DNA of 5,317 nt from an uncultured Oscillospiraceae bacterium (GTDB lineage Bacteria > Bacillota > Clostridia > Oscillospirales > Oscillospiraceae), in assembly GCA_910588045.1 (NCBI GenBank), contig CAJUPS010000160.1, positions 1-5,317 of the forward strand, in the 5' to 3' direction. Both the position numbers and the translations under genes were made by a program. The notes beneath the pieces were generated by a model. That model saw only the letters and a program-made list of their open reading frames with translations. It was not told the DNA's origin and did no database searches. Of this stretch, positions 5,107 through 5,317 are shown in pieces (the first letter of the stretch is position 1; each line of letters begins with the position of its first letter).

Positions 5107-5113
5107 AAGGAGG
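5107..5113 (+). promoter_or_regulatory. Shine-Dalgarno AAGGAGG of the plus-strand small ORF
   Basis: A full-strength ribosome binding site lies seven bases before ATG at 5121 and just after a predicted transcription start. With the extended -10 it makes a complete gene start of high quality. Confidence 0.6.
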
Positions 5114-5120
5114 CGTAGAA

Positions 5121-5198
5121 ATGGAGGATATGATCCTAGCTTCGGCTGACATGATTTCCAGAAGTCCCTTGAACGCCGGCCGTCCACCTGCATTATAG
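5121..5198 (+). CDS. Truncated plus-strand gene start, 25 codons, antisense to the RT stub
   Basis: ATG with AAGGAGG seven bases upstream and an extended -10 promoter opens a frame of 25 codons (MEDMILASADMISRSPLNAG, then RPPAL). Only the first three to five codons seem to belong to the original gene. From about 5130 the sequence is the reverse complement of reverse transcriptase coding DNA, so most of this peptide is antisense. The simplest reading is that a real gene was cut off just after its start where it was joined to the intron fragment. The identity of the lost gene cannot be judged from MEDMI. A functional short peptide is possible but less likely. Confidence 0.35.
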   Translation: MEDMILASADMISRSPLNAGRPPAL

Positions 5199-5317
5199 AC
5201 CTCTTTGCTGTGCTGATACAGTTTATCCTGGATTTCGCGTAGTTGGGTTTCGGTTTCTGGGAAGTCGAATTGTTGTGCCATACGCACCGCCTCCTCTCTG
5301 GAATTGGTGTTTCTGGT

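Larger units (their letters stand above)
5084..5281 (-). pseudogene. Group II intron reverse transcriptase/maturase, N-terminal fragment
   Basis: The first 50 or so residues (MAQQFDFPETETQLREIQDK, then LYQHSKEVYNAGGRPAFKGL and LEIMSAEARI) look like the N-terminus of a group II intron-encoded reverse transcriptase. In that family the text leads through GRPxFxGLLEI into the region before RT domain 0/1. The intact protein has about 400 to 600 residues; here similarity stops near residue 50 (about 5130). The remaining 13 codons (SISTPPSPFADKL) are just the antisense of a plus-strand ribosome binding site and promoter. All catalytic domains (YADD box, X, HNH) are missing, so it cannot be active. 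The ATG at 5281 follows AGGAGG by eight bases; a GTG two codons earlier is less well placed. Loss of the 3' part, not the 5' part, is unlike usual retrotransposition truncation and points to deletion or insertion by another element. The family call is by eye. Confidence 0.65.

Noticed and set aside
4951..5193. Minus-strand open frame of 80 codons in the repeat-rich gap
   Set aside because: It has no recognisable family and no good ribosome binding site. It overlaps the RT stub in another frame and crosses several inverted repeats.
1..5317. tRNA, rRNA or CRISPR arrays
   Set aside because: No cloverleaf-like conserved segments, ribosomal RNA blocks or regularly spaced direct repeats were seen by eye.

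Overview
The window looks like chromosomal DNA of a GC-rich gut Clostridium relative (Oscillospiraceae / Flavonifractor-like). This is inferred from strong AGGAGG-type ribosome binding sites, a textbook housekeeping promoter in a Firmicutes style, protein families common in that group, and a mobile-element resolvase of a type common in gut Clostridia. No database search was possible. The window has two halves: a GC-rich chromosomal operon (about 1-3540) and a patchier, lower-GC mobile-element region (about 3541-5317).

Left half, all on the minus strand: a consensus promoter (TTGACA, 17 bp, TACAAT at 3525-3497) drives three closely spaced genes. They are an acyl-ACP thioesterase (3462-2728), an M18 metallo-aminopeptidase (2716-1430) and a cytoplasmic GH13 alpha-amylase-family glycosidase (1410-97). 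Gaps are 11 and 19 bases, each gene has its own ribosome binding site, and all key catalytic residues of the last two enzymes are present. The products look metabolic and unrelated: fatty acid release, peptide trimming and maltodextrin breakdown.

Right half: a small serine recombinase (4317-3712, minus), a small HTH-like protein (4710-4489, minus) and the N-terminal stub of a group II intron reverse transcriptase (5281-5084, minus). Two plus-strand gene starts, each with an excellent ribosome binding site, run at once into minus-strand genes (3665-3736 and 5121-5198). These look like scars of insertion and deletion. The stretches between these genes are dense in inverted repeats, with perfect arms of 7 to 12 bp.

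The most unusual point is that two neighbouring genes, the thioesterase and the resolvase, both have complete family N-termini in frame but no ATG, GTG or TTG at the place where the protein must begin. Their likely starts are ACG and ATT (or ATA). In the resolvase the catalytic serine lies upstream of the first ordinary start codon, so the usual gene call would produce a dead enzyme. I see no RNA genes, CRISPR array or clearly new multi-gene system. The interest lies in the start codons, the element junctions and the repeat-rich control regions.
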